DNA of 64,000 nt from Oligoflexus tunisiensis (GTDB taxonomy: Bacteria > Bdellovibrionota_B > Oligoflexia > Oligoflexales > Oligoflexaceae). Below, in pieces: positions 27,034-36,504 of this stretch; positions within the stretch are counted from its first letter, which is position 1, and each line of letters opens with the position of its first letter. The position numbers and the translations under genes were made by a program. The DNA lies in NCBI RefSeq assembly GCF_001748245.1, contig NZ_BDFO01000001.1, positions 6,353,346 through 6,417,345 of the forward strand, written 5' to 3'. The notes beneath the pieces are model-generated. The model had not been told where the DNA came from. It searched no databases and worked only from the letters and a program-made list of their open reading frames with translations.

Positions 27034-30000
27034 CTAGGCCGCTTTAAGAGCATTTTGGTTGGATCGGTACAAGGCCGTGCTGCCGTAATCTTTGAGTTCA
27101 ACGGTGCCGGCAGCCTCCCAACCACTCTCGCTCAAACAATCCCGAACAAAGCCGGAGAAAAGTATCTCGCCTGCATTAGCCGCCGCTGCGATGCGCGCCG
27201 CCATGTTTACGGTCGGACCGATCACGGTCAGCTCGGATCGCTGGGCGCCGCCGAATATACCCGCAGTTGCGGGGCCACTATGAATGCCTATCTTCATCAC
27301 GAAGGGGGGAAGCTCCTGGGCTTCCCATTCTCTATTAAGTTCCCGGAGAGCCTCGTTCATTTTGTGGGCACAGGCCATGGCTCTCTGGATCTGCTCATGA
27401 AAGGGAAGTTCAATGGGATAGCCGAAGACTATCATGATCCCATCGCCGATGAACTTATCGATCATGCCCTCATACTCAAAGACCACTTGAGTCATCCTCT
27501 CCATATAGGAGTTCAGGATGCGTGCGATTTTATTGGCGCCAAGGGTTTCGGATGTCCTGGTAAAGCTGCAGAGATCGGTAAACATCACTGTGATGCTCTT
27601 GATACTCGGAGAAGAGTCCAGTGAAAGTTTTCCTGTCAGGACATCATCGATGATACGGGGTGGAAGGAATCTGGCCAGAACCTTATCCGTCAAATACTGA
27701 TTGAGCTTCTGGATCTCCCGCTCCCTGGTCTTCAGCTGCAAGAGGTTTTCAACTGTACTGATCAACTCAAGTCTGTCGAATGGTTTTCCCAGATAAGCAT
27801 TGGCGCCAATCTGAGTGCCCTGCAGTTTGCTTTCCTGGTCGTTTTTGGCCGTGAGGAGGACGGTTGGAATACTCCCGAGGTCTTTTTCGAGCTTGAGCTT
27901 TTGGATCAGCTCAGGACCCGACAGGCGCGGCATCATCCAGTCCGTGATGATAAGGTCAGGCTGATGGGTTTGGGCTGCTTCGATTCCTGCCAGACCATCT
28001 CCTGCCGTTGCAACCCGGTAGCCTTGATCCTGCAGGACCTCCCGGATAATTTTTCGCATATCGGCGATATCATCAATGACCAGGACCAGGGGGGCCTCCG
28101 GCATTCCCTCCTGTGCGTCCTGGGAATCGCTGGAGTCGTTCTCTTCATGGCTGAGTGTCATGTGTGTTCTCAGTCGGCTGAAACCCTCGCCGGAGTCTTC
28201 AGTTGTCACGTCGTCCTTGACCGGACTTTCCCGTATCCATTGCTGAAGGTCAGGAAGTATCTGCGCGATGTCGAAGGGTTTCCTATAAAAGCGTTCGACC
28301 AGTTTCGCATTGACGATTTCTGTCAGAAGCTCGTTGGAATCTGTCCCGGTGATCATCAGTCTTTTGCAATCCGGCTGGACTTTCGCGATATAGCGGAGCA
28401 GGTCAATACCGTCCTCCGCACCGGGCATATTCGCATCGGTAATCAGGCAGCGAACGCGCTTGCGGTTGAGGATATCTTTCGCTGTGACGACCGATTCGGC
28501 TGTCTCTATGGTCGCGATCCCGCCGCGCATCAAAATGTCTTCAATATGATATCTGACGGCAGGTTCATCGTCGACAAAGAGGACATCAACGATCGGCTTC
28601 TCAACATCATGGATCGGGAGTTCAAGCCAGAACGTGGCGCCCCGATCGAGTTCCGATTCAACACCAACCTCCCCTTGCATGGCAGTCGCCAGCTCGCGGG
28701 CGAGAGCAAGTCCCAGTCCTGTACTGTCGAAGCGTTGCTGTGATCCATCAGCGACCTGCGAGAAGGCCTTGAACAGCGTGCTCTGCTGTTCTTTCGGTAT
28801 GCCTTTGCCCTGATCTTTGATGGCAATACGAGCCCTTTCATCTTGGAGCGCCGCTTCCACCAGGATGGTGCTGCTTGATGGAGCATATTTCAGAGCATTG
28901 GAAAGATAATTGAAGAAGATTTTTTCGAGATAGTCGACCGTGCCCTTCACAACGATGCGCTCATGCCCAGCATGATCGAGCTTTACTTTGACACCCTTGC
29001 TGGTGCTGGCCTCTTCGAAATAGGAGACGCAGGCTTTGAGGATTGAGAGGACATCGACGGGGATATGGTTTGTGGGCTGATAATCGGGCGATGTAATCTT
29101 CTGGAAGTCAAGGATCTGATTGACAAGGCGGTGGAGCCTCTCGGTGTTCCGGCTCAGCATCCCAATCCCGCTGTGATGAGGGATTTCCTTCGAGAGCTGT
29201 CCAAGAGGAAACATCATAAGCGTCAGAGGCGTGCGCAGCTCATGTGAAATATTCTGGAAGAATGTTGTCTTCTGTCGATCCATCTCAATCAGTTCCTGTT
29301 TTTGGCTGAGGAGTATCTCATGCTGGCTTCGGAGTTCTTCCGTTTGTCGCTCCACCTCAGCCTGCAGGTTCTTGCTGAAGCGATCCAATTTAACCTTGGC
29401 CTTTTGCTCCCTTTCGAGCGCCTTCTTTTCGATTTCCAAGGATATTCGCAAGTCTTCGTTTTTTTCCTCCAGGCTCTGGTTGAGCTGGGTTATCGTCTGG
29501 GATGCCTGCCGCTGCTCATCATTCATCTTTGCGCCAAGGGCCAGGGACAGGAGGATCGCTTCCACGACCCCTCCTATATAATGCGCATTCTCGGTCAGGA
29601 CATTGATCTTCACCAAGCCGAGAATCGCGCTGTTATAGATGATCTGTGAGCCGAGGAGGCTGGACCAGGCCACCGTATAGAAATAAGCTGGCCTGTAACG
29701 CCGAAACGAAAGATAGAGGCCGCTGGAGGCCAATCCAATACATGTGGCCAAATACATCAGCGTTGTCAGCAGTATGGTTGCGGGTCGGCGGTGGAAATGA
29801 ACAAGGATCGCGACAGCCACGAATAGTCCGCACATGATCATGAAAGTTTTGTGCAATCCTGGGCTGATCTTTTTCAGATCCAGGAAGGAACTCGAAAAGA
29901 TCAAGGCAAAGGCAAATGTCAGACAGGGTATGATGCTGTATCCCTCGTTGGCCATATAATCGCGCAAGGGATGGGAGCTGATGAGCTGGGTCTGGCCTGA

Positions 30001-30726
30001 TGATATGGCATACGAAAGGAGTGAGAAAAAGGTCATAACCGAATAGAGAAAATAGGGACGACTTTTGAGGGAAAACGAAAGGAACAGGTTATAGAAGACC
30101 ATAATGGCTATGGCACCCATCACGCCATAGATCATCAAGGATCTGATGAACGTAGTTTCTTGAAAGACAGCCTCACTTTTGATCAGGACGCGAAAGGGGA
30201 TGGAGCCCTGACTTTTGACCCGCATGAGCCATACGGAGCGGGAGGGTGGGACGGTAATCTTGAAAGCCGGGGCAAACATAAAACGCATGAGCGCGTCGAT
30301 CGATTCGACCCGATCCCCTCCACTCTGGATAGCATAATCGCCGGACGCTTGAGGATAATGGAAGTCAACAAAGTCCGCATGATGGTAATCGTACTCAATG
30401 AAGACCGTGCGCGCCGGGCCTGGATTTTCGACCTCGAATCTCGCCCAGTAGACTGGGGAGTCGGAAATGCCAAAGTTGGGACTATCTTTATCCACCTGAA
30501 AGAATTGGGACTCAATTTCGGGTGAGGGATGCAGCAAATCATCCATAGAATACCGCTCATCAGGGTCCTTGAGAAATCTCAGGCTTCTGCCTACGGGCTT
30601 TCCGTCCAGGATCTCATCGTTTAACTCAATGACGGAATTCTCAGCTGCTGCCACATAGGGGATAGAGAGGCACACTGGTGATAACATGCAAAGGAGCCTG
30701 AAAACCATTCGTGCGAGCTGCTGCAT
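27034..30726 (-). CDS. 7TMR-DISM hybrid kinase with two receivers and an adenylate cyclase
   Basis: Membrane protein of 1,230 residues. ATG 30726 opens a signal peptide; longer frames upstream lack one. Order: DISMED2-like domain (about 30-185), seven-helix core (about 190-400), coiled coil (about 405-485), kinase with His495 in NISHELRTPL and GLGLALA glycine box, receiver 1 with Asp764, receiver 2 with Asp929, and a class III cyclase (about 1040-1190). The cyclase keeps both metal aspartates (1051 in FTDLCSF, 1095 in FIGDG), Lys1091, and the transition-state Asn1174 and Arg1178 in TVNMAARI, so it should be active and probably makes cAMP. The design links an extracytoplasmic signal to a second messenger inside one chain. 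The gene is followed after 11 bases by the paralogous hybrid kinase. Confidence 0.88.
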   Translation of the reverse strand: MQQLARMVFRLLCMLSPVCLSIPYVAAAENSVIELNDEILDGKPVGRSLRFLKDPDERYSMDDLLHPSPEIESQFFQVDKDSPNFGISDSPVYWARFEVENPGPARTVFIEYDYHHADFVDFHYPQASGDYAIQSGGDRVESIDALMRFMFAPAFKITVPPSRSVWLMRVKSQGSIPFRVLIKSEAVFQETTFIRSLMIYGVMGAIAIMVFYNLFLSFSLKSRPYFLYSVMTFFSLLSYAISSGQTQLISSHPLRDYMANEGYSIIPCLTFAFALIFSSSFLDLKKISPGLHKTFMIMCGLFVAVAILVHFHRRPATILLTTLMYLATCIGLASSGLYLSFRRYRPAYFYTVAWSSLLGSQIIYNSAILGLVKINVLTENAHYIGGVVEAILLSLALGAKMNDEQRQASQTITQLNQSLEEKNEDLRISLEIEKKALEREQKAKVKLDRFSKNLQAEVERQTEELRSQHEILLSQKQELIEMDRQKTTFFQNISHELRTPLTLMMFPLGQLSKEIPHHSGIGMLSRNTERLHRLVNQILDFQKITSPDYQPTNHIPVDVLSILKACVSYFEEASTSKGVKVKLDHAGHERIVVKGTVDYLEKIFFNYLSNALKYAPSSSTILVEAALQDERARIAIKDQGKGIPKEQQSTLFKAFSQVADGSQQRFDSTGLGLALARELATAMQGEVGVESELDRGATFWLELPIHDVEKPIVDVLFVDDEPAVRYHIEDILMRGGIATIETAESVVTAKDILNRKRVRCLITDANMPGAEDGIDLLRYIAKVQPDCKRLMITGTDSNELLTEIVNAKLVERFYRKPFDIAQILPDLQQWIRESPVKDDVTTEDSGEGFSRLRTHMTLSHEENDSSDSQDAQEGMPEAPLVLVIDDIADMRKIIREVLQDQGYRVATAGDGLAGIEAAQTHQPDLIITDWMMPRLSGPELIQKLKLEKDLGSIPTVLLTAKNDQESKLQGTQIGANAYLGKPFDRLELISTVENLLQLKTREREIQKLNQYLTDKVLARFLPPRIIDDVLTGKLSLDSSPSIKSITVMFTDLCSFTRTSETLGANKIARILNSYMERMTQVVFEYEGMIDKFIGDGIMIVFGYPIELPFHEQIQRAMACAHKMNEALRELNREWEAQELPPFVMKIGIHSGPATAGIFGGAQRSELTVIGPTVNMAARIAAAANAGEILFSGFVRDCLSESGWEAAGTVELKDYGSTALYRSNQNALKAA

Positions 30727-30832
30727 CGTCCCTGCCCTGACCCAAGTGAGTAATACAGGTGGTATCGGTAAGTTGGCGATGGTTTGTAGTGGGTTTTGGA
30801 ATATTTCAATATTATCAGTGGAGCTTTCAGGC

Positions 30833-31561
30833 TTAACTGAAATGTAAAAAGAGATTGCGCAGACTGCGTACAAGACCCCGCTTCATGCGGGCATCGGGAA
30901 GATTACGGGTGAAGAGAGCCTGGTTCCACTCGATCTCAATCCCCACGTATTCCTGGGGACCATAGTGTCGGCGTAGCCAGGTCGTCAACCCATCCGACGT
31001 TCCAAGATAAGGATAATTGCGGCGCAACCTCCATGTGGGCCACTCGCTTTTCATTTCCTTCAGAAGGGCATCCGACCACATCTTTTCCCAGGGACGCGCG
31101 GGATCATAAAGGAGTCCGACCTCCGCCGTGCGTCTCTCACCATCCAGGACCGGCGTGAAGCTATGCATCGCCAGATGCAGGACGGACGATCCAGACTGAA
31201 GGATGCGTAGAATTTCAGCTTCAATCGCATTGCGATGCGGCCAGTACCAGGCGGCCTGAATGAAATTTCGTTCCGCCGGATCCAGGTCGCGGAAGGCCGG
31301 CCCGAGACAACGCGGATGCTGCGGGGAACGATTGCAGTCGACGAGCAGGCGGGAAATCTTCGTATAGAGCAGCGGCGCCTCCAGTGCGACCGCAGCGTGA
31401 CGGGCCATGGCCAGCGCCCCAGGATCCCAGCCTTTGTGGGTGAGAAGATCCTTTTGCTGGGATTTGGACATGCGCCTCAGAAAAGCCGCGGGCACCTGAT
31501 GCCCGGCATGCTCACAGGTGATCAGCACAGACCAATGACCTGGGTCGTCAGCCTTGGCCAT
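30833..31561 (-). CDS. N-formylglutamate amidohydrolase-like protein
   Basis: Protein of 242 residues of the N-formylglutamate amidohydrolase family. It has the N-terminal VLITCEHAGHQVP motif (zinc-binding Glu and His), DPGALAMARHAA, DCNRSP and the central LHLAMHSFTPVLDGERR block with the second zinc histidine. Family members hydrolyse N-acyl amides of glutamate or related acids. It is the last gene of a four-gene operon and its ATG lies 14 bases inside the preceding GCS2 gene, behind AAGGACGG. No histidine-degradation genes are near, so its substrate is probably the product of the two ligases upstream. Confidence 0.85.
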   Translation of the reverse strand: MAKADDPGHWSVLITCEHAGHQVPAAFLRRMSKSQQKDLLTHKGWDPGALAMARHAAVALEAPLLYTKISRLLVDCNRSPQHPRCLGPAFRDLDPAERNFIQAAWYWPHRNAIEAEILRILQSGSSVLHLAMHSFTPVLDGERRTAEVGLLYDPARPWEKMWSDALLKEMKSEWPTWRLRRNYPYLGTSDGLTTWLRRHYGPQEYVGIEIEWNQALFTRNLPDARMKRGLVRSLRNLFLHFS

Positions 31562-32783
31562 GAAACCGTCCTTCGTTCAGGCAGTCCGCGAGGGCACGAT
31601 AGGTCTGATGAATCTCCGCAACAGTCGGCTGAGCGGGAAGGCCCTTGATGATGCGCTGGCTCAAGGTTCCCTTCTGGAGCAGAGCATCAGCCTCCGCTGC
31701 GAAATGCCTCACCTGATAATCCTTCTCATGGAGACGGGCGAAAATATTCTGCCAGAGTTTTTGCAAAGCCAGGGGCTCCTTCTGCCCAAAGCAGCGCAAG
31801 AGGAACGGATCCTTGACCACGAAGGCTCCGCCGTCCCGCAGAGCGCCGAGAAAGGTCTTCTGCAGCTCCAGCTCCTGCGCGGTCTTTTGCTCGGCAAGGG
31901 AGAGCCACATTTCATCGACCAGGCTTTTCACCAGCGAAACGACGAGGCTGATCACCGCGAAATCCGCCGCCACACACTCCTGGATATCGAGCACCCGGAT
32001 TTCGATGGCATTGCGATCGAAGCGGGCGATGGCCCCGCGGGAATTGAGCCATTCCCCTTCCAGGATGCCTTCCGTGTCATGAGGCTTGATATCGCGTTCA
32101 ATGCGCTGCAGAATTTTTTCCTCGTAGTCCTTCTGCGAGAAAACTGCTTCTGGAATGATGGCACCGATGATCGAGGGGATACGCTTTTGATTCTGAGCAT
32201 AGAAGTTCAGGCGATTGTCCTGAATTCCCGTGATTTTCCCTTCCACCAGAGGCGAGCTGGCGGCAAGGCCCGGCAGCAGCGGCAGGGCGATGCGAATGGC
32301 GGCATGCAGCTGCGCAAACTCCGCGTCATCAGCAAAGGGCAGGTTGATGTGCACACTCTGCAGGTTGGACCAGCCATGGCCCTTGCAATCGAAGATGCGG
32401 TTATAGGTTTCATAGATGGTGTTCTGCCCGTGCGGCCAAATCTTCGTTTCCTTGAGCGGATCCATGGTTGGATGCATGGCGGTCGGCAGCAGGCAGGCAT
32501 CCCATTTTTCCAGAACCTGATTCACTCTTTGGATTTCGCTCTGAAAGGAACTGGCCAGCCGCACGAGGTCCTTTTGGGGGCCGTTGCCCTTGAATTCCAC
32601 GACATGCAGTACGAGTTCATTGGAGACATTGATACGACCGAGAGAGATCTCGTTGACGATCTCGCCCGACAGCGCCTGGATCAGCTGATCGCAGATGGGC
32701 TTCACCTGCAGCGTCTGGCGATCGACGATCATATATTCCAACTCGATGCCATAGCCTTCAAAAAGCCGCAGGGTCTGGCTCAC
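31548..32783 (-). CDS. GCS2-family carboxylate-amine ligase
   Basis: Protein of 411 residues of the glutamate-cysteine ligase family 2 (YbdK-like) with a glutamine-synthetase-like fold. It starts GYGIELEYMIVD, the usual metal- and ATP-binding strand. It has VEFKGNGP near residue 60, HINLPFADD, and DRNAIEIRVLDIQECVAADFAV near 270 with paired acidic residues. The enzyme joins glutamate or a related acid to an amine using ATP. The start is GTG 32783, overlapping the RimK-like stop as GTGA, with AAAGGA upstream. The position between an ATP-grasp ligase and an amidohydrolase argues for a dedicated peptide or amide pathway rather than glutathione synthesis. Confidence 0.85.
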   Translation of the reverse strand: MSQTLRLFEGYGIELEYMIVDRQTLQVKPICDQLIQALSGEIVNEISLGRINVSNELVLHVVEFKGNGPQKDLVRLASSFQSEIQRVNQVLEKWDACLLPTAMHPTMDPLKETKIWPHGQNTIYETYNRIFDCKGHGWSNLQSVHINLPFADDAEFAQLHAAIRIALPLLPGLAASSPLVEGKITGIQDNRLNFYAQNQKRIPSIIGAIIPEAVFSQKDYEEKILQRIERDIKPHDTEGILEGEWLNSRGAIARFDRNAIEIRVLDIQECVAADFAVISLVVSLVKSLVDEMWLSLAEQKTAQELELQKTFLGALRDGGAFVVKDPFLLRCFGQKEPLALQKLWQNIFARLHEKDYQVRHFAAEADALLQKGTLSQRIIKGLPAQPTVAEIHQTYRALADCLNEGRFHGQG

Positions 32784-34243
32784 TCGGTATATCCTTTCGT
32801 TTTGCGGTCCAATCGCTTGATAAAGACCCGCATGATTTCTTCGTAGAGCTGATTCTTGATGATACGATCCTCGACGCCGGCGTCGATACTGGGATTATCG
32901 TTGACCTCGATGATATAGAACCTGCCGTCCTTTTCCTTGATATCAAGGCCATAAAGCCCATCCCCGACCACGGAGGCCGTTTTCACCGCCAGCATGCGGA
33001 GCTTGGGCGAGATCTCCTCCAGGGGGAAGGTCTCCGAATGACCATAATCCAGCTCGCCGGCCTTGTCGGTATGATAGATCTGCCAGTGGTTGCGGGCCAT
33101 ATAGTATTTGCAGGCGTAGAGCGGCTTGTTGTCGACGATGCCGATCCGCCAGTCGAAAGGCGTGGGCATGAATTCCTGGGCGATGATCAGATCGGAATCA
33201 TCGAGCATGGTCGAAACCTTCTCGCGGATTTCCTGGTGGGTTTCCGCCTTCACCACACCCTGGGAAAAGCTGCTGTCGGGGCGCTTCAGGACGCAGGGCA
33301 CCGGCAGTTTGTCGAGAATCTGATCCAGGTTTTTCTTATGGATCATGAACGTCTTCGGCGTCGGAATATTATGCCGCTTCAAAAGCTCCGCGAGATACAC
33401 CTTGTTCGTGCAGCGCAGGATGGATTCAGGATCATCGATCACCACCAGACCGAGGGCCTTGGCCTTCTGCGCAAAGCGGAAGGTGTGGTGATTCACGTTG
33501 GTCGTTTCCCGAATGAAAAGCGCGTCGTATTCGGCGAGGCGGCGCAGATCATCCGGGCCGATGATGTCGACCTCCATGTTCATTTCACGGGCGGCCTTCA
33601 TGAATTTCTGGATGGCCTTGTCATCGGAGGGCGGGAACTGTTCCTTGGGATTGCGCAGGATGGCGAGGCTGTAGCGCGCCGATTTCAATTGCTTCCGCTG
33701 CGAACCGCACTTGAAATAGCTTTCGGCAAAGCCGATCAGATCGGTCTGATGCGAATGCGGCACATCCTTCAGACTGATGGGTCCGATGGAACTGAGCAGC
33801 CACTTGTTCTTCTTCACGAACTTGGCGCGAATCAAGGGCGCAGCAAAGTACTTATACAGCTCGTTGCTCAGCTTGTCGTATTTTCGGGCCATATTCTTGC
33901 CGAAATAGATGCTGAGTTCAAAGTTGTCGGATTTGATATCGGCCAGCGACTTCTGCACCAGATCATCAAGATTCTCGGAGGTGATCTTGACGAAGGCTTT
34001 GGTCTTCATTTCCTGGATGGTGCTGAGGGAAGGGATGGGTTTGTGTCCCCGCGCGGCGGCCAACAGCGAAACATAGTAACCGGAACTTTGGTAGCGATAG
34101 GACCGACAGAGATTGAAGACTCGATAATTCTTAATATTCTGAAAGCCTTCGTCCACGAAGTAATCGATATCGCTGACAACCTCAAAGTCGCCCAGCCGCC
34201 TGGGCCATTCATCAATCGATTCAACTACGATGAGGTTCTTCAT
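32780..34243 (-). CDS. RimK-like ATP-grasp ligase with extended N-terminus
   Basis: Protein of 487 residues. The C-terminal half (about 270-480) is an ATP-grasp ligase of the RimK alpha-glutamate type: TNKVYLAELLKRHNIPTPKTF, PCVLKRPDSSFSQGV with the ATP lysine, AQEFMPTPFDWRIGI, and DIKEKDGRFYIIEVNDNPSI, where Glu and Asn bind magnesium. The N-terminal 260 residues are a fused RimK-associated domain (IVVESIDEWP at the start, YYVSLLAAARGHKPIPS). It should add an amino acid, typically glutamate, to a carboxyl group. ATG 34243 is used; an ATG pair at 34285 is possible. The gene overlaps its upstream neighbour by 23 bases and its downstream one by 4. Confidence 0.88.
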   Translation of the reverse strand: MKNLIVVESIDEWPRRLGDFEVVSDIDYFVDEGFQNIKNYRVFNLCRSYRYQSSGYYVSLLAAARGHKPIPSLSTIQEMKTKAFVKITSENLDDLVQKSLADIKSDNFELSIYFGKNMARKYDKLSNELYKYFAAPLIRAKFVKKNKWLLSSIGPISLKDVPHSHQTDLIGFAESYFKCGSQRKQLKSARYSLAILRNPKEQFPPSDDKAIQKFMKAAREMNMEVDIIGPDDLRRLAEYDALFIRETTNVNHHTFRFAQKAKALGLVVIDDPESILRCTNKVYLAELLKRHNIPTPKTFMIHKKNLDQILDKLPVPCVLKRPDSSFSQGVVKAETHQEIREKVSTMLDDSDLIIAQEFMPTPFDWRIGIVDNKPLYACKYYMARNHWQIYHTDKAGELDYGHSETFPLEEISPKLRMLAVKTASVVGDGLYGLDIKEKDGRFYIIEVNDNPSIDAGVEDRIIKNQLYEEIMRVFIKRLDRKTKGYTE

Positions 34244-34955
34244 GGGGAGCGTCTTTCCTCTGTATAAGAAGTAGGTTGGCATCATAGGTCACCACACCGA
34301 GCAGGATCGCACAGATCACGCGGCTGATGGAAATCGTATAGGTATTTTGATCGGATAAATTATTCGGGAAATAAGGGTCGGATATATGCACATTCCGGGC
34401 TTCCGCGTCGATTCCGGTCAGGACCACAAAGTGTCCGGAAGGACGGCCTTTGATATCGTTGTACTTGCAGGTCATGGGATCCTCGCGCGGGCTCTGATAA
34501 AGGTAGGTCGCACTCAGCCCCGCAATCACAGGCCGTGGCCCTTTGAGGAGGTTGATCAGGAGTTCAGGCGTGAGGTCGTCGAAGCGTAGAATGCCACCTT
34601 CCTGCAGAAACTCAATATAACCGTCGCTGGCCGTCCGAAGGTTCCTCTGCTTCTTGGCGAGACGCTGTAATTTCAGTTTCTCAGACAACTCAGCGGGAGG
34701 CAACTTGAACCAGGTCGGATCGAAAATGTTGAGGTTGAAGGACCAGATCTCGGCCTGATAGCCCCGCTTGAGCGCATGCACGCCGAGGCGCGAGGCATAG
34801 GTCCCGCCGGTCTCGAGCATGGGCACTTCCTTGATCACCTGCTCCAGGGCCGCCTTGTCATTCATATACTCGTAGATGGAATGCAGGCAGGTCGGCCCAC
34901 AGGTCACATCATCCGGCTGCTTCCGGATGTTGATCTTCTTCTTCAGTTGGCCCAT
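34221..34955 (-). CDS. C39-like papain-fold peptidase, first gene of the amidoligase operon
   Basis: Protein of 244 residues resembling the peptidase C39 family. The catalytic triad is readable: Cys19 in DDVTCGPTC, His175 in GRPSGHFVVLTGID, and Asp193 in ISDPYF. There is no signal peptide and no transporter fused, unlike bacteriocin-processing C39 domains, so it probably acts in the cytoplasm as a peptidase or transglutaminase-like acyl transferase. A strong GGAGGAA precedes ATG 34955, and a TTGACG -35-like element lies about 55 bases upstream at 35008-35013. The three following genes overlap in series, so all four should be made together. Confidence 0.8.
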   Translation of the reverse strand: MGQLKKKINIRKQPDDVTCGPTCLHSIYEYMNDKAALEQVIKEVPMLETGGTYASRLGVHALKRGYQAEIWSFNLNIFDPTWFKLPPAELSEKLKLQRLAKKQRNLRTASDGYIEFLQEGGILRFDDLTPELLINLLKGPRPVIAGLSATYLYQSPREDPMTCKYNDIKGRPSGHFVVLTGIDAEARNVHISDPYFPNNLSDQNTYTISISRVICAILLGVVTYDANLLLIQRKDAPHEEPHRS

Positions 34956-35181
34956 ACAGGTTCCTCCAGCAGCCCTATACCCTGGAAATACTGTGTCCCC
35001 ATCGGAACGTCAACCGGGCAAGTTGAGAGCAGCAGCCTTTAGGAAAAAGGCAAAATTTCCTGGTCCTCGGAACCATTGTACGCGGATGCAGGAAATCGCG
35101 ACCAGCACAAAAATACCGATCTCAAGTTTTCGCGGTTTCCTCCGACACCGTCGATAGTCCCCATTCAATGAGGAGAGGGCT

Positions 35182-35958
35182 TTGCGTAGTCTCTGCATCG
35201 GTATCCTGCTCGTCCCAGCGTCCGGCATGTCCGCTCCAGCGGCCAGCCCCGCGACCAGCGCCGGTGCCTCCGTCGAATGGGGATCCAAAGAGACACCAGC
35301 CGAGACGAGCGGTGAAAGCCAGACTCAGGTCTTTCAACTCTCGATCAACTATGGAATGGGCTCACTTACTCTGGAAGCCAACGGCGAGCGCACTCTGCCC
35401 AAGGCGGCGAGCCCTGTTACCTATGAAGATGGGCAGCCCGTAAGCGGAACCTATGCCAACGGCAGCGTCAAACAACTGCGGACCGTGGCCTCCATGCTCC
35501 TGCCCTTTCGTGGCCGCTCCTTTGTGCTCGGCATTGGACTTGAGGATCTGGATGTTGGCGTAGCCGGCAGCTCGCTCAGCAAGGCCGGTGGCACCGAGGG
35601 AAGTTTTCATATGAACTCCCTGATCCTGGAAGCCGGCGCTTTGCGAAATTTCAATCGCTGGGGTCAGGCCCTGGTGACCATGAGTTATGATCATGCTCTC
35701 GGTGGCAAACTGCGTTCCCGCTATATCACAAAATCCATCCGTTCCGATGCGGCACAAAATTATGCGATCGTGAACGACTCCCTTGTCTCCGGCGGACGCC
35801 TGTCGATCACGGGGAATTATCAGTTTAATCTGCTTCCAGGATTCTCCTTCGGCATCTTCACGTCGGCCCAGTATGGGTCGATCGCCTTCGTGGACCGAAA
35901 TCAGCGGTCCTTTATTTACGGTTATACCACCGGTCTTTCGTTGATGCTAAAAATTTGA
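35182..35958 (+). CDS. Predicted outer-membrane beta-barrel protein
   Basis: Protein of 258 residues starting at TTG 35182, directly behind GGAGAGGG. It has a signal peptide ending SAPA, a low-complexity Ala/Thr/Glu linker (about 20-50) and then alternating strands such as QLSINYGMGSLTLEA, SFVLGIGLEDL, NSLILEAGAL, ALVTMSYDHAL, GRLSITGNYQFNLL and FIYGYTTGLSLMLKI. The pattern of 8 to 12 short amphipathic strands fits a small outer-membrane barrel. The family is not recognised. It is divergent from the amidoligase operon and ends 16 bases before a convergent gene. Confidence 0.65.
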   Translation: MRSLCIGILLVPASGMSAPAASPATSAGASVEWGSKETPAETSGESQTQVFQLSINYGMGSLTLEANGERTLPKAASPVTYEDGQPVSGTYANGSVKQLRTVASMLLPFRGRSFVLGIGLEDLDVGVAGSSLSKAGGTEGSFHMNSLILEAGALRNFNRWGQALVTMSYDHALGGKLRSRYITKSIRSDAAQNYAIVNDSLVSGGRLSITGNYQFNLLPGFSFGIFTSAQYGSIAFVDRNQRSFIYGYTTGLSLMLKI

Positions 35959-35974
35959 GATGACGGAAAGTGGC

Positions 35975-36493
35975 CTACGTCTTCGGAATGGGACCAAGAT
36001 GGGTGATGTACCATTGCCGCCCCCAGTTGATGAGCGCACGCACTTCGATCGTTTCGGGCTGCCCGCCGACCGTCAGCTCAATTTTCCGCTTATAGCAGGA
36101 CCAGTAGGGAATGGAGTTCGCTTCCGTTTGAGCAGCCTTCCACTTGCAGGAGCCGCCTTTCATCGCCTTGAAAACCAGCGGACCGCGGTTCTTGAAACGC
36201 GCTTTCTCGCGAGCGAAATCCTGTTCATACCATTTGACCAGCTGTCGATAATAATCAGCGGGTTTGGCAATGGCCTTCAGCTGCAGAAAGGCCGGCTCGG
36301 GAAAGAACAGATCCTGGACATCAGCAAAGCCGCCCTTTTCCAATGCTGTCAGAAGACGCTGGGCTTTGGGATCGAAGTCCGCGATCGTGGCCTTCAGCGA
36401 CTGATCCCGGTTTTCCGCCGGGATGACGAAGGCTTCCGCATAAAGAGCTGTCGATAAAAAGGAACAGAAAACAAGCCAGGGGCCGCAACGCAT
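35975..36493 (-). CDS. Exported protein of unknown function
   Basis: Protein of 172 residues; ATG 36493 has a near-perfect GGAGGTGG site. The signal peptide ends around LYAEA. The mature part has two cysteines in GSCKWKAAQ and PYWSCYKRK that could pair, and a C-terminal half that looks beta-rich and ends WYITHLGPIPKT, reminiscent of immunoglobulin-like or NTF2-like export proteins. I do not recognise the family. It starts 11 bases after the membrane cyclase gene on the same strand and is probably co-transcribed, suggesting a periplasmic partner of that cyclase. Confidence 0.6.
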   Translation of the reverse strand: MRCGPWLVFCSFLSTALYAEAFVIPAENRDQSLKATIADFDPKAQRLLTALEKGGFADVQDLFFPEPAFLQLKAIAKPADYYRQLVKWYEQDFAREKARFKNRGPLVFKAMKGGSCKWKAAQTEANSIPYWSCYKRKIELTVGGQPETIEVRALINWGRQWYITHLGPIPKT

Positions 36494-36504
36494 GAACCAC
36501 CTCC

